Below are positions 16,731-25,158 of a DNA stretch of 37,789 bases, piece after piece. The stretch is taken from positions 1 to 37,789 of the forward strand of contig NZ_JAIKLE010000048.1 of the NCBI RefSeq assembly GCF_022267315.1. Reading direction: 5' to 3'. Below the pieces are notes generated by a model. That model did no database searches and was not told the DNA's origin. It was given only the letters and a program-made list of their open reading frames with translations. The DNA is from Maribellus maritimus (GTDB lineage Bacteria > Bacteroidota > Bacteroidia > Bacteroidales > Prolixibacteraceae). A program made the position numbers and the translations under genes. Each line of letters begins with the position of its first letter. Positions within the stretch are counted from its first letter, which is position 1.

Positions 16731-19700
16731 TAATCAATTTCTTTTTCTGCATATTTATAAATTTCAAAGTCCTCCATCAAACCATAATTTAACAGATCAT
16801 ATTCATTTCCGGAAGGCTGAATTATGGGGGCTGTTTTAAAACTCCCCGGTGTAACCAGACCCGGAGTAGAGAAATTATGATGCGGGCCAAATGTGTTTTT
16901 ATTGCTGCCTGTAATTTTTACTTTAATATCGTGAATTCCATACGGAACAGTAACTTTCATTTTGTAAGGTTTTTTATACAAAATCCCCTGATGACCCTCA
17001 TCCACCAATATTTCGGCAACGGTTCCTTCCCAGGCATTCAACTCTACCAGAAAATCGGTTTCCAATTTTAACTGAACCTTTTTTGAATAGGCTATGGTTT
17101 GCCCGTAAAAAGGCATTCCCTGATTTTTCCACGAGCCTAACTCCAATTCCAGGGAATTCTCTAACATCCAACCGTTGTTGGTAGGAAAAACAGCAAAATC
17201 GCCCAGTAAATAAACCGGTTCCAGTTCACAATAAACAGAAAAAGGAGAAGCCGTTAAAACCACTTCATTTCGGCCCACCTGAATCAAATTACCGATTTCA
17301 AATAAACAGAAATCTTTATCCATCCAGTTTTTGTTTTCCAGTTCTGTTACCGGTTTTCCATTTACCAAAATTTTATACAACCAGGGCTGCTCCACCACAA
17401 GCTGAATTTTCTTTGATGAAAAGGCTGAATCAACAGTAAAAGGATAACAAGCTGTAAATCCGCTGCCTGTGCCAAAAGTATCGGCATCAACCAGTTCTGT
17501 TTTAAACTGACTTGACGAAACCCATGGATTATCAGGGTAACCGTGATGTTGCCATATTTTGTTGGCCGCTTCGTAAAAATACATCGGTTCAGCGTCAAAA
17601 GTATCCAGAGTCAGTTCCACATAATCGATGTTCAGTATATTTTGTGTCACCGGTTTTATGGTCATTTCCCCTGCGTCGTAAAGTTCCATTTCCCGTTCTT
17701 CTTTTGGTTCCGGGCTTTTTTTGCCTGACTTTGAAATAAAAAACAAACGGCTTCCGGCAGGAGGCAGAGTCGCTGAAAAATGTACATTACCGCCTTCGCG
17801 TTCAAAAATGTAATTTTCTGTTTTTCCGTTTTCAGTATGTAAACAAACGACACCTTTTCCTTTCATTTTCAAATTGACTTCCGCTGTTTCATCTTTATCA
17901 AAATTGGAAATAAAAAGCAGTTGTCCGTCTTTCAATTCTCTTCGCTGATGAAAAACCTTTCCGGCGATCGAATCCGGATGTTCAAATTGAATATTCTCAT
18001 TTTTTGCCAGGTCAGCAAAAAAGGAAGGATTCAGGGACTTTTCATTTTTCCAGTTTTCATTCTTTTGCAGATCAGCAAAAGAAGCCTTTTCTCCGTCAAC
18101 AAACTGAAGATTTCCCAATTGAATGATTTCTCCTCCTTTTTTGGCAAATTCCTGCAACAGGTGAAAAGTTGATTTATCCAAATTCTCAAGACCGGGAGGT
18201 AAAACAACGATTTCGTATTCTGCCTGATTAATCACAAATTTGTTACCATCAATTTCACCATGACGATTGATAATGTCTTCGCACCCCAAATCGTATTCCA
18301 CCTGCCAGCGTTCCAATTGGTCCAAAAAAGGCTCAAATTTTGTTTTTATCTCCTTCAATTCACGATTCTCCCCCTGCGGATTGTAATACATCCAGGCAGT
18401 GGTAGTTGGCTCAATTACTACTATTTTATTGTTTTGAACACCGGAGGAAAGTGCCACCGACAACCGGGCAAAATAATCAGCGAGATATTTGTAAACACCC
18501 CAGTAAGGACTATGTGTTCCAAAGGACTGCGGAAAATCGTGCTTTCTGTCGCCCACCAATGAGATGTATGCAAGATGCTGATTCATAAAGTTGACTCCCA
18601 GAACATACTCCCAGTCGCCCAAACGTTTCATATCAAAGAAAGTCAATTCCCACCCGGCAGCGCCATATGTTTCGCTTAATGTGCGGTGTCGGCCAAACTG
18701 ATTAGCCACCGATGAAAGCTCTTTTACATTTCGAACATTCCCAAACTGGTCCGGACGAAGTTCTTCTGCATTAAAAAGCATGTCAATTGCCGGTTGCTGA
18801 TGCCAGGCATACATCGCCATGTTATCCGGTCCTTCCTGCGGACTTGGCCAGCCATGTTCCCAATAATGCCCGGTCCAGGCCAGATTCTTTTCCTCGGTGT
18901 ATTTATACCAGGGTTTCGACCAGCGATCGATAAACAACTGCAAAATAACAGATTGATAATCGTGTCTCACTTTTTTCCAGTCACCGGTTTCTGTTATCAG
19001 CGACATTAAATGAGACTCCAGTTTATATCCCCGTCGTTTTTCAAATTGCTCATATAAATCAGGTGTATATCGGATTGTTCCATGGCTCCGGGTGTTTGTA
19101 TTTGGTTCATCGGTAAAAATGCCGGGAACACGTTTTCCAAATTCCCTGCCAAGGGTCTGCTCATAGCCTGGCATGGTTATCTCGATAAACTTTTCAGTAA
19201 CACCCGGTTTCAACAAATCAACATAAGAATAGCCGCCAAACCACTTTGATTTTCCATAATCTTCCAAAATCAAAACACAATACTCCCCTTCCCGGCCTTT
19301 CTCATTGCTGCTTATTTCTGTTATTTCTTTCCATTGGTTCGCTTCTTTCTTAAATACATGTTTCACCCTGGCATTTTCAGGAAGCTCCAACACTTTCATA
19401 AAAAGGGACTTTAACCGGACTCCTTCACTGTTTGATTCGGGCATTTCAGCCGCAACATGCCCACCGGCAAAACCACTTGGAAATGAATTTTCATCGTAAA
19501 TCCAGATTTTTAAATCCAGTTCCCCGGCTTTCTCAAACGAATACTCCACCAACTCCCACCATTCTTCCGACAAGTACTCTGTAATTAAACCATAGCGCGG
19601 ATGAATAAAAACACCGCCAATCCCTTTATTTTTATATTCTTCCAGTGTTTTATCAATATCCTGTTTGGTTATTTTTGAATTCCATACCCACAAGGGAGCA

Positions 19701-19840
19701 GTTCGATATCCGGCAGACGGATTCCAAAACTCCTTTTTCATTTTTCGGAAGCTGTTAATTTTCTCCGGTTCTTTATTGTTCTCTTTTCCACAAGACAACA
19801 AAATGATAATCAGGCTAAAAACAGGTAAAAACTTTTTCAT
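16727..19840 (-). CDS. GH106-like glycoside hydrolase lipoprotein (putative alpha-L-rhamnosidase)
   Basis: A 1037-residue exported lipoprotein (signal FLPVFSLIIILLSC, lipid Cys about 17). The N-terminal catalytic region contains FWNPSAGYRTAPLWVWNSKITKQDI, EYKNKGIGGVFIHPRYGL, IWIYDENSFPSGFAGG and GIFTDEPNTNTRSHG, the pattern of large GH106/PF17132-type enzymes, most of which remove alpha-L-rhamnose. TDEP (about 240) and the Glu of HYWEHGWPSPQ are candidate acidic residues, but I cannot assign the catalytic pair. The C-terminal half has beta-sandwich modules that look like galactose-binding-type domains (WVSSSQFKTELVDAD; SWKNQGMPFYGQTIAYSKKV). It is the last gene of the sulfatase cluster, 162 bp after the M23-like gene. 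Actual specificity could be another deoxy sugar. Confidence 0.72.
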   Translation of the reverse strand: MKKFLPVFSLIIILLSCGKENNKEPEKINSFRKMKKEFWNPSAGYRTAPLWVWNSKITKQDIDKTLEEYKNKGIGGVFIHPRYGLITEYLSEEWWELVEYSFEKAGELDLKIWIYDENSFPSGFAGGHVAAEMPESNSEGVRLKSLFMKVLELPENARVKHVFKKEANQWKEITEISSNEKGREGEYCVLILEDYGKSKWFGGYSYVDLLKPGVTEKFIEITMPGYEQTLGREFGKRVPGIFTDEPNTNTRSHGTIRYTPDLYEQFEKRRGYKLESHLMSLITETGDWKKVRHDYQSVILQLFIDRWSKPWYKYTEEKNLAWTGHYWEHGWPSPQEGPDNMAMYAWHQQPAIDMLFNAEELRPDQFGNVRNVKELSSVANQFGRHRTLSETYGAAGWELTFFDMKRLGDWEYVLGVNFMNQHLAYISLVGDRKHDFPQSFGTHSPYWGVYKYLADYFARLSVALSSGVQNNKIVVIEPTTTAWMYYNPQGENRELKEIKTKFEPFLDQLERWQVEYDLGCEDIINRHGEIDGNKFVINQAEYEIVVLPPGLENLDKSTFHLLQEFAKKGGEIIQLGNLQFVDGEKASFADLQKNENWKNEKSLNPSFFADLAKNENIQFEHPDSIAGKVFHQRRELKDGQLLFISNFDKDETAEVNLKMKGKGVVCLHTENGKTENYIFEREGGNVHFSATLPPAGSRLFFISKSGKKSPEPKEEREMELYDAGEMTIKPVTQNILNIDYVELTLDTFDAEPMYFYEAANKIWQHHGYPDNPWVSSSQFKTELVDADTFGTGSGFTACYPFTVDSAFSSKKIQLVVEQPWLYKILVNGKPVTELENKNWMDKDFCLFEIGNLIQVGRNEVVLTASPFSVYCELEPVYLLGDFAVFPTNNGWMLENSLELELGSWKNQGMPFYGQTIAYSKKVQLKLETDFLVELNAWEGTVAEILVDEGHQGILYKKPYKMKVTVPYGIHDIKVKITGSNKNTFGPHHNFSTPGLVTPGSFKTAPIIQPSGNEYDLLNYGLMEDFEIYKYAEKEIDY

Positions 19841-19880
19841 TTAAAATATTTTATTCTTTATCGAATGGACTTAATATCCC

Positions 19881-19911
19881 AAAAAATACCATGCTATAGT
19901 TATTTCATGGT
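19881..19911 (-). terminator. Weak terminator after the M23-like gene
   Basis: Six-bp stem accatg/catggt (19888-19893 and 19906-19911) followed on the minus strand by ATTTTTT (19881-19887). It sits 92 bp past the stop at 20003 and ahead of the GH106-like gene. The stem is short, so read-through is likely. Confidence 0.4.
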
Positions 19912-20002
19912 CTTTTTAAAAAGATAGTGAAACAGATTCAGCAAAAAGTGCAAAAAAGAATATATACAATGCGGACATTCTCAGTTTTTTTAAACTCAAA
20001 AT

Positions 20003-21382
20003 CTAATTGACTTTTTGAAACACAATTTCACTTAAACCAGCTACTTTCCGGTTTGAAGAGTCGACATATATCCGAATGCTTAATTTTCCATCATTTACTT
20101 TTACCACACGTTCATTTGTCCATTTGTATTCTCCTGCATTAAGGTCAAATGTTCCGGCTTCGATACCTTCAAGTTCCACTTTTTGCCAGGACGGAAACTC
20201 CAAATCACCTACTTTTGCACGAATACGATAGGTTCCGTTACTTACACTAATTTCATAATCGTAGTTGTTTTCAGGATTCTTTTTTTCCGCCGGACTTCCC
20301 GCGAACAACACTTTATTTAGTCTGGCATTGCTCTCGTCACCATTGCAAATACAATCAACACGCTGGCTTATATTCCAGTGGTCAAAAAGCCAACCTTTAC
20401 CAATATAATTTTCGTAGGAATGAATATTCGTTTTGTTTTCATCAGAAGCATTCCCATTTTTTCCAAACACAATTCTTCCTTTTGAATAATTCTTATTTAA
20501 ACTAAACGTCTGATTGTAATACAGCAGAAAAAGCTGCGGAAAAAAATTAACTGCATTGTTAAACCGTTCTGCGTATTGCGGAACGTCGGTTGAATGTATC
20601 ACCGACAGTTGCAAAAATCCATCATTTTCATCTCCCCAAACTGTTCCCAGAATTTCTCCCTGAATAATTTTATGCCCTTTTCTGATTTCAAGACTTTTGG
20701 CAAGAAGACCTTCATAAACATAAAAAATTTGTGGCGTCGATTCACTTCTTAGCAATACACAGGCTGCCTTCTCATTTCCAGCCTCATATTCTTCAATCCA
20801 TTCCACTTCTGAATTCTCCAAAGCTACAATCCAGTGCTTTTCCAGTCCGCGCGCATCGCTTAAATCCAGATCGATCCCCTCGTGCGAACGATAATATTTC
20901 TCTCCGTCTTTATTGTCTTCCCCCATATAGGCAAACATATATCCATCAACTTCGGTATTCCAGATAAAACCATCGTTAAAATTTACCGGAAATGAATATT
21001 TATAAGGATTGAGTAAAGGCTCCTGATAGTTGGAAACACAAATCAGTGCATCTTTGGTCAGGAGTCCGTGAACCAAAGAGTCTGAAGTTATCGACTTTAC
21101 ATTTTTATTGTCGGCCACAAAAAAACGCAAGCCATTGGATAAAACAGGCAGGGTTCTCCGGCTGACTTTCACACAAAGTGTGTCTTCCCCGACCTTAATA
21201 TGGTTGTAATGGTTCTCAAGCCGCAAAAGCTTTATATTAACCTTATTAAACGTACAACTATCGCCTTCATTTAAATTAAAATAATGTGCATTCCCCCAGC
21301 TAAAATCAGGGATTGTATCCTGTGCCTTTCCCCGAGACAAAAGCGAAAGCAATAAATAAAATATGATAATTAGTTTTTTCAA
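20003..21382 (-). CDS. Secreted protein with degenerate M23 (LytM-like) domain and C-terminal carbohydrate-binding-like domain
   Basis: A 459-residue exported protein (signal MKKLIIIFYLLLSLLSRGKAQ). The middle part (about 165-290) has the layout of an M23 zinc peptidase: HEGIDLDL matches the HxxxD zinc motif, followed by beta strands. The second motif, normally HLHF, reads FLQLS, so the catalytic His and one zinc ligand are missing. A G-T-V-W and QGEILG stretch lies between them as in LytM folds. The C-terminal region (about 340-459; GTYRIRAKVGD, AGTFDLNAGEYKWTNERVVKVNDGKL) looks like a malectin/CBM-like sandwich. It overlaps the upstream sulfatase by 4 bp, so it belongs to this glycan cluster. 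It is probably a non-catalytic binding protein; this is inference. Confidence 0.6.
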   Translation of the reverse strand: MKKLIIIFYLLLSLLSRGKAQDTIPDFSWGNAHYFNLNEGDSCTFNKVNIKLLRLENHYNHIKVGEDTLCVKVSRRTLPVLSNGLRFFVADNKNVKSITSDSLVHGLLTKDALICVSNYQEPLLNPYKYSFPVNFNDGFIWNTEVDGYMFAYMGEDNKDGEKYYRSHEGIDLDLSDARGLEKHWIVALENSEVEWIEEYEAGNEKAACVLLRSESTPQIFYVYEGLLAKSLEIRKGHKIIQGEILGTVWGDENDGFLQLSVIHSTDVPQYAERFNNAVNFFPQLFLLYYNQTFSLNKNYSKGRIVFGKNGNASDENKTNIHSYENYIGKGWLFDHWNISQRVDCICNGDESNARLNKVLFAGSPAEKKNPENNYDYEISVSNGTYRIRAKVGDLEFPSWQKVELEGIEAGTFDLNAGEYKWTNERVVKVNDGKLSIRIYVDSSNRKVAGLSEIVFQKVN

Positions 21383-22725
21383 TACGTAATATTAAAAGTT
21401 GTATCGTTTAAAACGAAAGGAATTTCATTTTCTTTTTCAAGGAGGATTTTTTCAAATCTGCTTTTCAAATCCCGCTCTTCCCGGGTCATATCCAGAAGCG
21501 GATTTTTTTCCAATGTATCAAGCGAAGTATTGAAAAAACGTCCGTCCTTATACAATTTATAAGTATCATCCATTACCCAGCGGTCGTGGCTAAAAGTTCC
21601 CCAACGCGGTGAATAGTGAATAAAAATTTCATTTTGTTTCTCCGTGTCCTCTCCGGTAAGGAGCGAATAAAAACTTTCTCCGTCGGTTTTATATTTTGAA
21701 GACTCCACGCCGGCAGCATCGCAAAAAGTTGGTAAAAAATCGGCAAAGGAGATGATATTATCAACGGTAGCGTTTCCCTTCGTTTTTTCAGGCCAGGAAA
21801 CAATCAGCGGAACATGATTTCCTGTGTTTACCGAAAGCCCTTTTCCCCCTTTTACCTTAGCATAGCTGGTTTCTGAAATTACAGCCCTGTTGGTTCCGTT
21901 ATCCGCCGTAAAGATAAACAGCGTGTTGTCCCAAACTCCTTTTTCTTTGAGTTTTGATTCTATTTGAAGTACGATTTTGTCGGTAAAATTCATCATGTCT
22001 GCATAGTAGGCTGTGTCCTTTTCATAACGCCGGCCGGGGTCACTCCACTCAGGGGAGTCGGGAGTGGGCACAAAAGGATCATGCACCAGTACCATCGGAT
22101 AATAAATAAAAAAAGGCGCTTTTGCTTTCCTGTCAATAAAATCACAAACAAAATCTGCAAATACCTGCGGTCCGTAACAGTCAGTGACATCACACGACAA
22201 ATCCACTCCGTTTTGTGTTATCAGGGCATTTGCATAGCGCTCCCCCTCCGCACGCGTATGATTTAACTGCCACAAACAATACTCATCAAATCCAAAATGG
22301 TTGGGCCGGGTTACATCCTGGTTTCCCGGGTTATTTCGGTTTAGCCCGTTCAGTTGCCACTTTCCGGCAATACAGGTAGAATAACCGGCTTCTTTTAATA
22401 TATTTCCAAAAGTTATCTGGTTGGGATTTAAATAACCAAAATCCTCATAATTCCGGTAGTTATATTTCCCTGTCATAATTTTTACTCTCGATGGCGTACA
22501 CAGGGGTTGTGAATAACAATTTTCGAAACGAATCCCATCGGTCGCCAGACGATCAAGTGCCGGAGTTTTATACTCAGTGCTTCCGTTGCATCCCAAACAT
22601 TCATATCCCATGTCATCTGCCATAATCAGTACAATATTGGGCAATTTCTCCTTTTCTTTTTTACAGGAAGAAAAAACAAAGGGCAAAACAAACAACAGGA
22701 TATAAAACGGATGATACGTTTTCAT
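21379..22725 (-). CDS. S1-family sulfatase lipoprotein
   Basis: A 448-residue exported sulfatase (signal FYILLFVLPFVFSSC, lipid Cys 21). The formylglycine motif is LCTPSR (Cys 76), the CxPxR form needed for maturation by the anaerobic or aerobic formylglycine system. Metal ligands are ADD (Asp 37, 38) and FTADNG further on. The second active-site motif reads GKWQLNG where GKWHLG is usual, so the catalytic His is Gln; this variant also occurs in some S1 subfamilies. It sits 1 bp after the second sulfatase gene and overlaps the M23-like gene by 4 bp, so all are cotranscribed. The sulfated sugar cannot be told from sequence. Confidence 0.9.
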   Translation of the reverse strand: MKTYHPFYILLFVLPFVFSSCKKEKEKLPNIVLIMADDMGYECLGCNGSTEYKTPALDRLATDGIRFENCYSQPLCTPSRVKIMTGKYNYRNYEDFGYLNPNQITFGNILKEAGYSTCIAGKWQLNGLNRNNPGNQDVTRPNHFGFDEYCLWQLNHTRAEGERYANALITQNGVDLSCDVTDCYGPQVFADFVCDFIDRKAKAPFFIYYPMVLVHDPFVPTPDSPEWSDPGRRYEKDTAYYADMMNFTDKIVLQIESKLKEKGVWDNTLFIFTADNGTNRAVISETSYAKVKGGKGLSVNTGNHVPLIVSWPEKTKGNATVDNIISFADFLPTFCDAAGVESSKYKTDGESFYSLLTGEDTEKQNEIFIHYSPRWGTFSHDRWVMDDTYKLYKDGRFFNTSLDTLEKNPLLDMTREERDLKSRFEKILLEKENEIPFVLNDTTFNITY

Positions 22726-22726
22726 G

Positions 22727-24157
22727 CTACGGGATAATTATTTCATCGCGTTTTGCAATGTGTTTTTTTATTTTTTCGGAGAGTTGCTGAACCAGTGTTT
22801 TATTCTCTTTATTTTCTGAAATATTTGCTTTTTCTTCAGCATCTGTCGTCAAATCATAAAGCATACGGTCGCTCATTTTACCCGAATCATCAAACCATTC
22901 GGTATAGGTATGGGTTTGCGTAACAAGAGTTTCTCCTTTAATCCAGCGACAATAGACTTCCTCTTTCCACGGCTGATCCGGGTTCTCCATCAAGGGAACA
23001 AAACTTTTTCCCTGCAGATGAAACGGTTTTTCCAAACCTGCCAGTTCACACAGTGATGGATAGATATCAACATATTCCACCAATGCATCTGTTTTTATAT
23101 TTTGTTTTTTGTCCGGCGCTCTCACAATAACCGGAGTATGCAGTACTTTTTCAAAATTACAATGTTTGCACCACAGGCCGTGTTCGCCCAGATGCCAGCC
23201 ATGATCGCCCCACAAGATAACAATGGTATTTTCGGCAAGACCCAGATTTTCCAGTTCATCCAGGACTTTTCCAATTTGAGCATCGGTGTAACTCACACAG
23301 GCATAATAACCGTGAATAAGCTTTCGCATAAATTCTTCCTCCATCGGCCCCTGATCGGGAACATCGGTATAATTTCGCAATTCACCAAAATTATGCATAC
23401 AGACATCCGGTGCATTTTCCGGTTTTTGCATGTACTCCGGTAATTTTAAATTATCAAAATCATACAACTCCCAGTATTTTTTTGGCGCATTAAAAGGAAG
23501 ATGTGGTTTTAGAAATCCCACTGCCAGAAAAAAAGGTTCCTTTTTCTTCTCCAGTTCATTTAACTGACGGATGGCCTCTTCGGCAATCATTCCATCCGGA
23601 TAAATATGGTCCGGTGCATCCGGACTTTCAAACGACGGACCGTTAATACCGCTTCCGTTGGGGCGTGGTTCAATTTGTTTATGCGACTCCGGCAAAACAT
23701 AAGCTTGCCAGCCCTGCCAGTCGCCTTCGGGAAACCATGGCGTTTCCGACCAGCTCCCTTTCCCGTCGGTAATATGATGATAAATTTTCCCAAGGGAAAC
23801 CGTGTAATAGCCGTTATTTTTAAAATGCATCGGCAGACTTACCACACCCGGAACATCCTGATCCTGCCAGCAGCTAAAATTCAAAAAACGCTGTCTGTTT
23901 GGACGTATCCCAGATAATATGCTTGCACGTGAAGCACCGCAAACCGGAACATTACAATAGGAACGGTTAAACATCAATCCTGATTCGGCCAATTTATCGA
24001 TGTTGGGTGATTGAATCTGTGTTTTCCCGTAACATCCTAATTCAGGACGAAGATCATCGACAGCAATAAAAAGTACATTGGGCTTTTGAGCATTTTGTGC
24101 CAATGAAAAGAAAACAATAAAAACAAACAAAAAAACAGCCCCGATTTTCAGTTTCAT
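22727..24157 (-). CDS. S1-family sulfatase, iduronate-2-sulfatase-like
   Basis: A 476-residue secreted sulfatase with signal peptide (about 1-21, ending SLAQ). The formylglycine site is CGASRAS (Cys 73), the CxAxR form. Metal ligands are AVDD (Asp 34, 35) and LWGDHGWHLGEHGLW, and SLGKIYHH gives the second-motif Lys. The opening PNVLFIAVDDLRPELGCYG and GFLKPHLPFNAPKKYW are characteristic of iduronate-2-sulfatase-like (S1_7) enzymes of Bacteroidota and Planctomycetota. It follows the esterase by 11 bp and precedes the other sulfatase by 1 bp. The true substrate need not contain iduronate; 2-O-sulfated uronic acid or rhamnose are possibilities. Confidence 0.9.
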   Translation of the reverse strand: MKLKIGAVFLFVFIVFFSLAQNAQKPNVLFIAVDDLRPELGCYGKTQIQSPNIDKLAESGLMFNRSYCNVPVCGASRASILSGIRPNRQRFLNFSCWQDQDVPGVVSLPMHFKNNGYYTVSLGKIYHHITDGKGSWSETPWFPEGDWQGWQAYVLPESHKQIEPRPNGSGINGPSFESPDAPDHIYPDGMIAEEAIRQLNELEKKKEPFFLAVGFLKPHLPFNAPKKYWELYDFDNLKLPEYMQKPENAPDVCMHNFGELRNYTDVPDQGPMEEEFMRKLIHGYYACVSYTDAQIGKVLDELENLGLAENTIVILWGDHGWHLGEHGLWCKHCNFEKVLHTPVIVRAPDKKQNIKTDALVEYVDIYPSLCELAGLEKPFHLQGKSFVPLMENPDQPWKEEVYCRWIKGETLVTQTHTYTEWFDDSGKMSDRMLYDLTTDAEEKANISENKENKTLVQQLSEKIKKHIAKRDEIIIP

Positions 24158-24168
24158 GGTTTTGTTTG

Positions 24169-25032
24169 TTACCGGTGAAAAGTTTTTGAAATAAATACCA
24201 ACCCGTCAAATAATCCGGTACGCCAGTAGCCCCATTCATGCCCGCCGTTTCGTACACGGTATTCGTGGGGAATACCCAAATCTCTCATTTTGACATGCAG
24301 CGCAGCATTTCCTTTGTACAAAAAATCGTCGTCGCCACAATCAATATAAAAGCGTACGGACTTCAATTTTTCGACATCCACCGATTCAGCCAGATAAAGC
24401 GGACTGTTGGCTTTCCAGTGTTCGCCCAAATCGTCTTTCTTTTTCGGACCGTAAATGTTCCCAAAATACCGGTCATACTGGTCTCTTCCCAGCATCTCTT
24501 CATCGGTGAAAGTTCCTGAACTCATAGCCACACAATTTGAAAATAAGTCGGTGTGGCGCATTGCCAGTTTTAAGGCTCCATATCCTCCCATTGACAGCCC
24601 GGCAATGGCACGAAACTCTTTTTTAGGACGAATACGGTATTCTTTTTCAATAAACGGAATAAATTCCTGAATAAACATGTCTTCCCAGGGATCTTTTCCA
24701 TCAACACTGTTGCAATACCAGGTCACTTTTCCATCGGGCATTACAATAATACAGGGAGGAAAATCACCATTTTTTATTCCCTGGTCAGCAATACGGTTGG
24801 CCTCCCCAAACTGAATCCAGCCTGTTTCATCGTCGGAATATCCGTGCAGCAAATACAAAACCGGGTAACTTCTTTCTGAAGTTGCATAATCAGGCGGGAG
24901 ATATATGGAATATTCCACCGGGTAATCGACCAGGTTACTTTTAAACTGAAGCGATTCTATCACTTTCCCACTCTGGGCACCGGAAGTAACAACGTAAAAC
25001 AAGACAACAACAGATAATAAGATTTTCTTCAT
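24169..25032 (-). CDS. Secreted CE1-like esterase (alpha/beta hydrolase)
   Basis: A 287-residue exported hydrolase (signal MKKILLSVVVLFYVVTSGAQ). The nucleophile elbow is GLSMGGYG with Ser 147; DCGDDD (231-236) gives the acid and NGGHEWGYW the His (265). LYLLHGYSDDETGW is the oxyanion region. This layout is that of the esterase D / CE1 group, which includes feruloyl and acetyl esterases. It is the first gene of the minus-strand cluster, so removal of an acyl group may come before or along with desulfation. A promoter-like pair lies just upstream at 25058-25088. Confidence 0.88.
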   Translation of the reverse strand: MKKILLSVVVLFYVVTSGAQSGKVIESLQFKSNLVDYPVEYSIYLPPDYATSERSYPVLYLLHGYSDDETGWIQFGEANRIADQGIKNGDFPPCIIVMPDGKVTWYCNSVDGKDPWEDMFIQEFIPFIEKEYRIRPKKEFRAIAGLSMGGYGALKLAMRHTDLFSNCVAMSSGTFTDEEMLGRDQYDRYFGNIYGPKKKDDLGEHWKANSPLYLAESVDVEKLKSVRFYIDCGDDDFLYKGNAALHVKMRDLGIPHEYRVRNGGHEWGYWRTGLFDGLVFISKTFHR

Positions 25033-25057
25033 GATTCAGCTTATTTGTTTGTTTGAA

Positions 25058-25088
25058 CAAAGCTATTAAATCTATAGAAAATGTCATA
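25058..25088 (-). promoter_or_regulatory. Putative promoter of the esterase-sulfatase cluster
   Basis: On the minus strand TATG (25085-25088), a 19-bp spacer and TAGCTTTG (25058-25065) fit the Bacteroidota -33 TTTG and -7 TAnnTTTG pattern, with one mismatch in the -33 part. The -7 box is 25 bp before the esterase ATG. The region 25033-25158 lies between divergent genes. Confidence 0.5.
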
Positions 25089-25158
25089 CTTCTAATAAAA
25101 ATTAGCAGAGAATTTAATCACTATTTTTTGTAAGTTTAGTGGTTGTAATGTCCGACTT

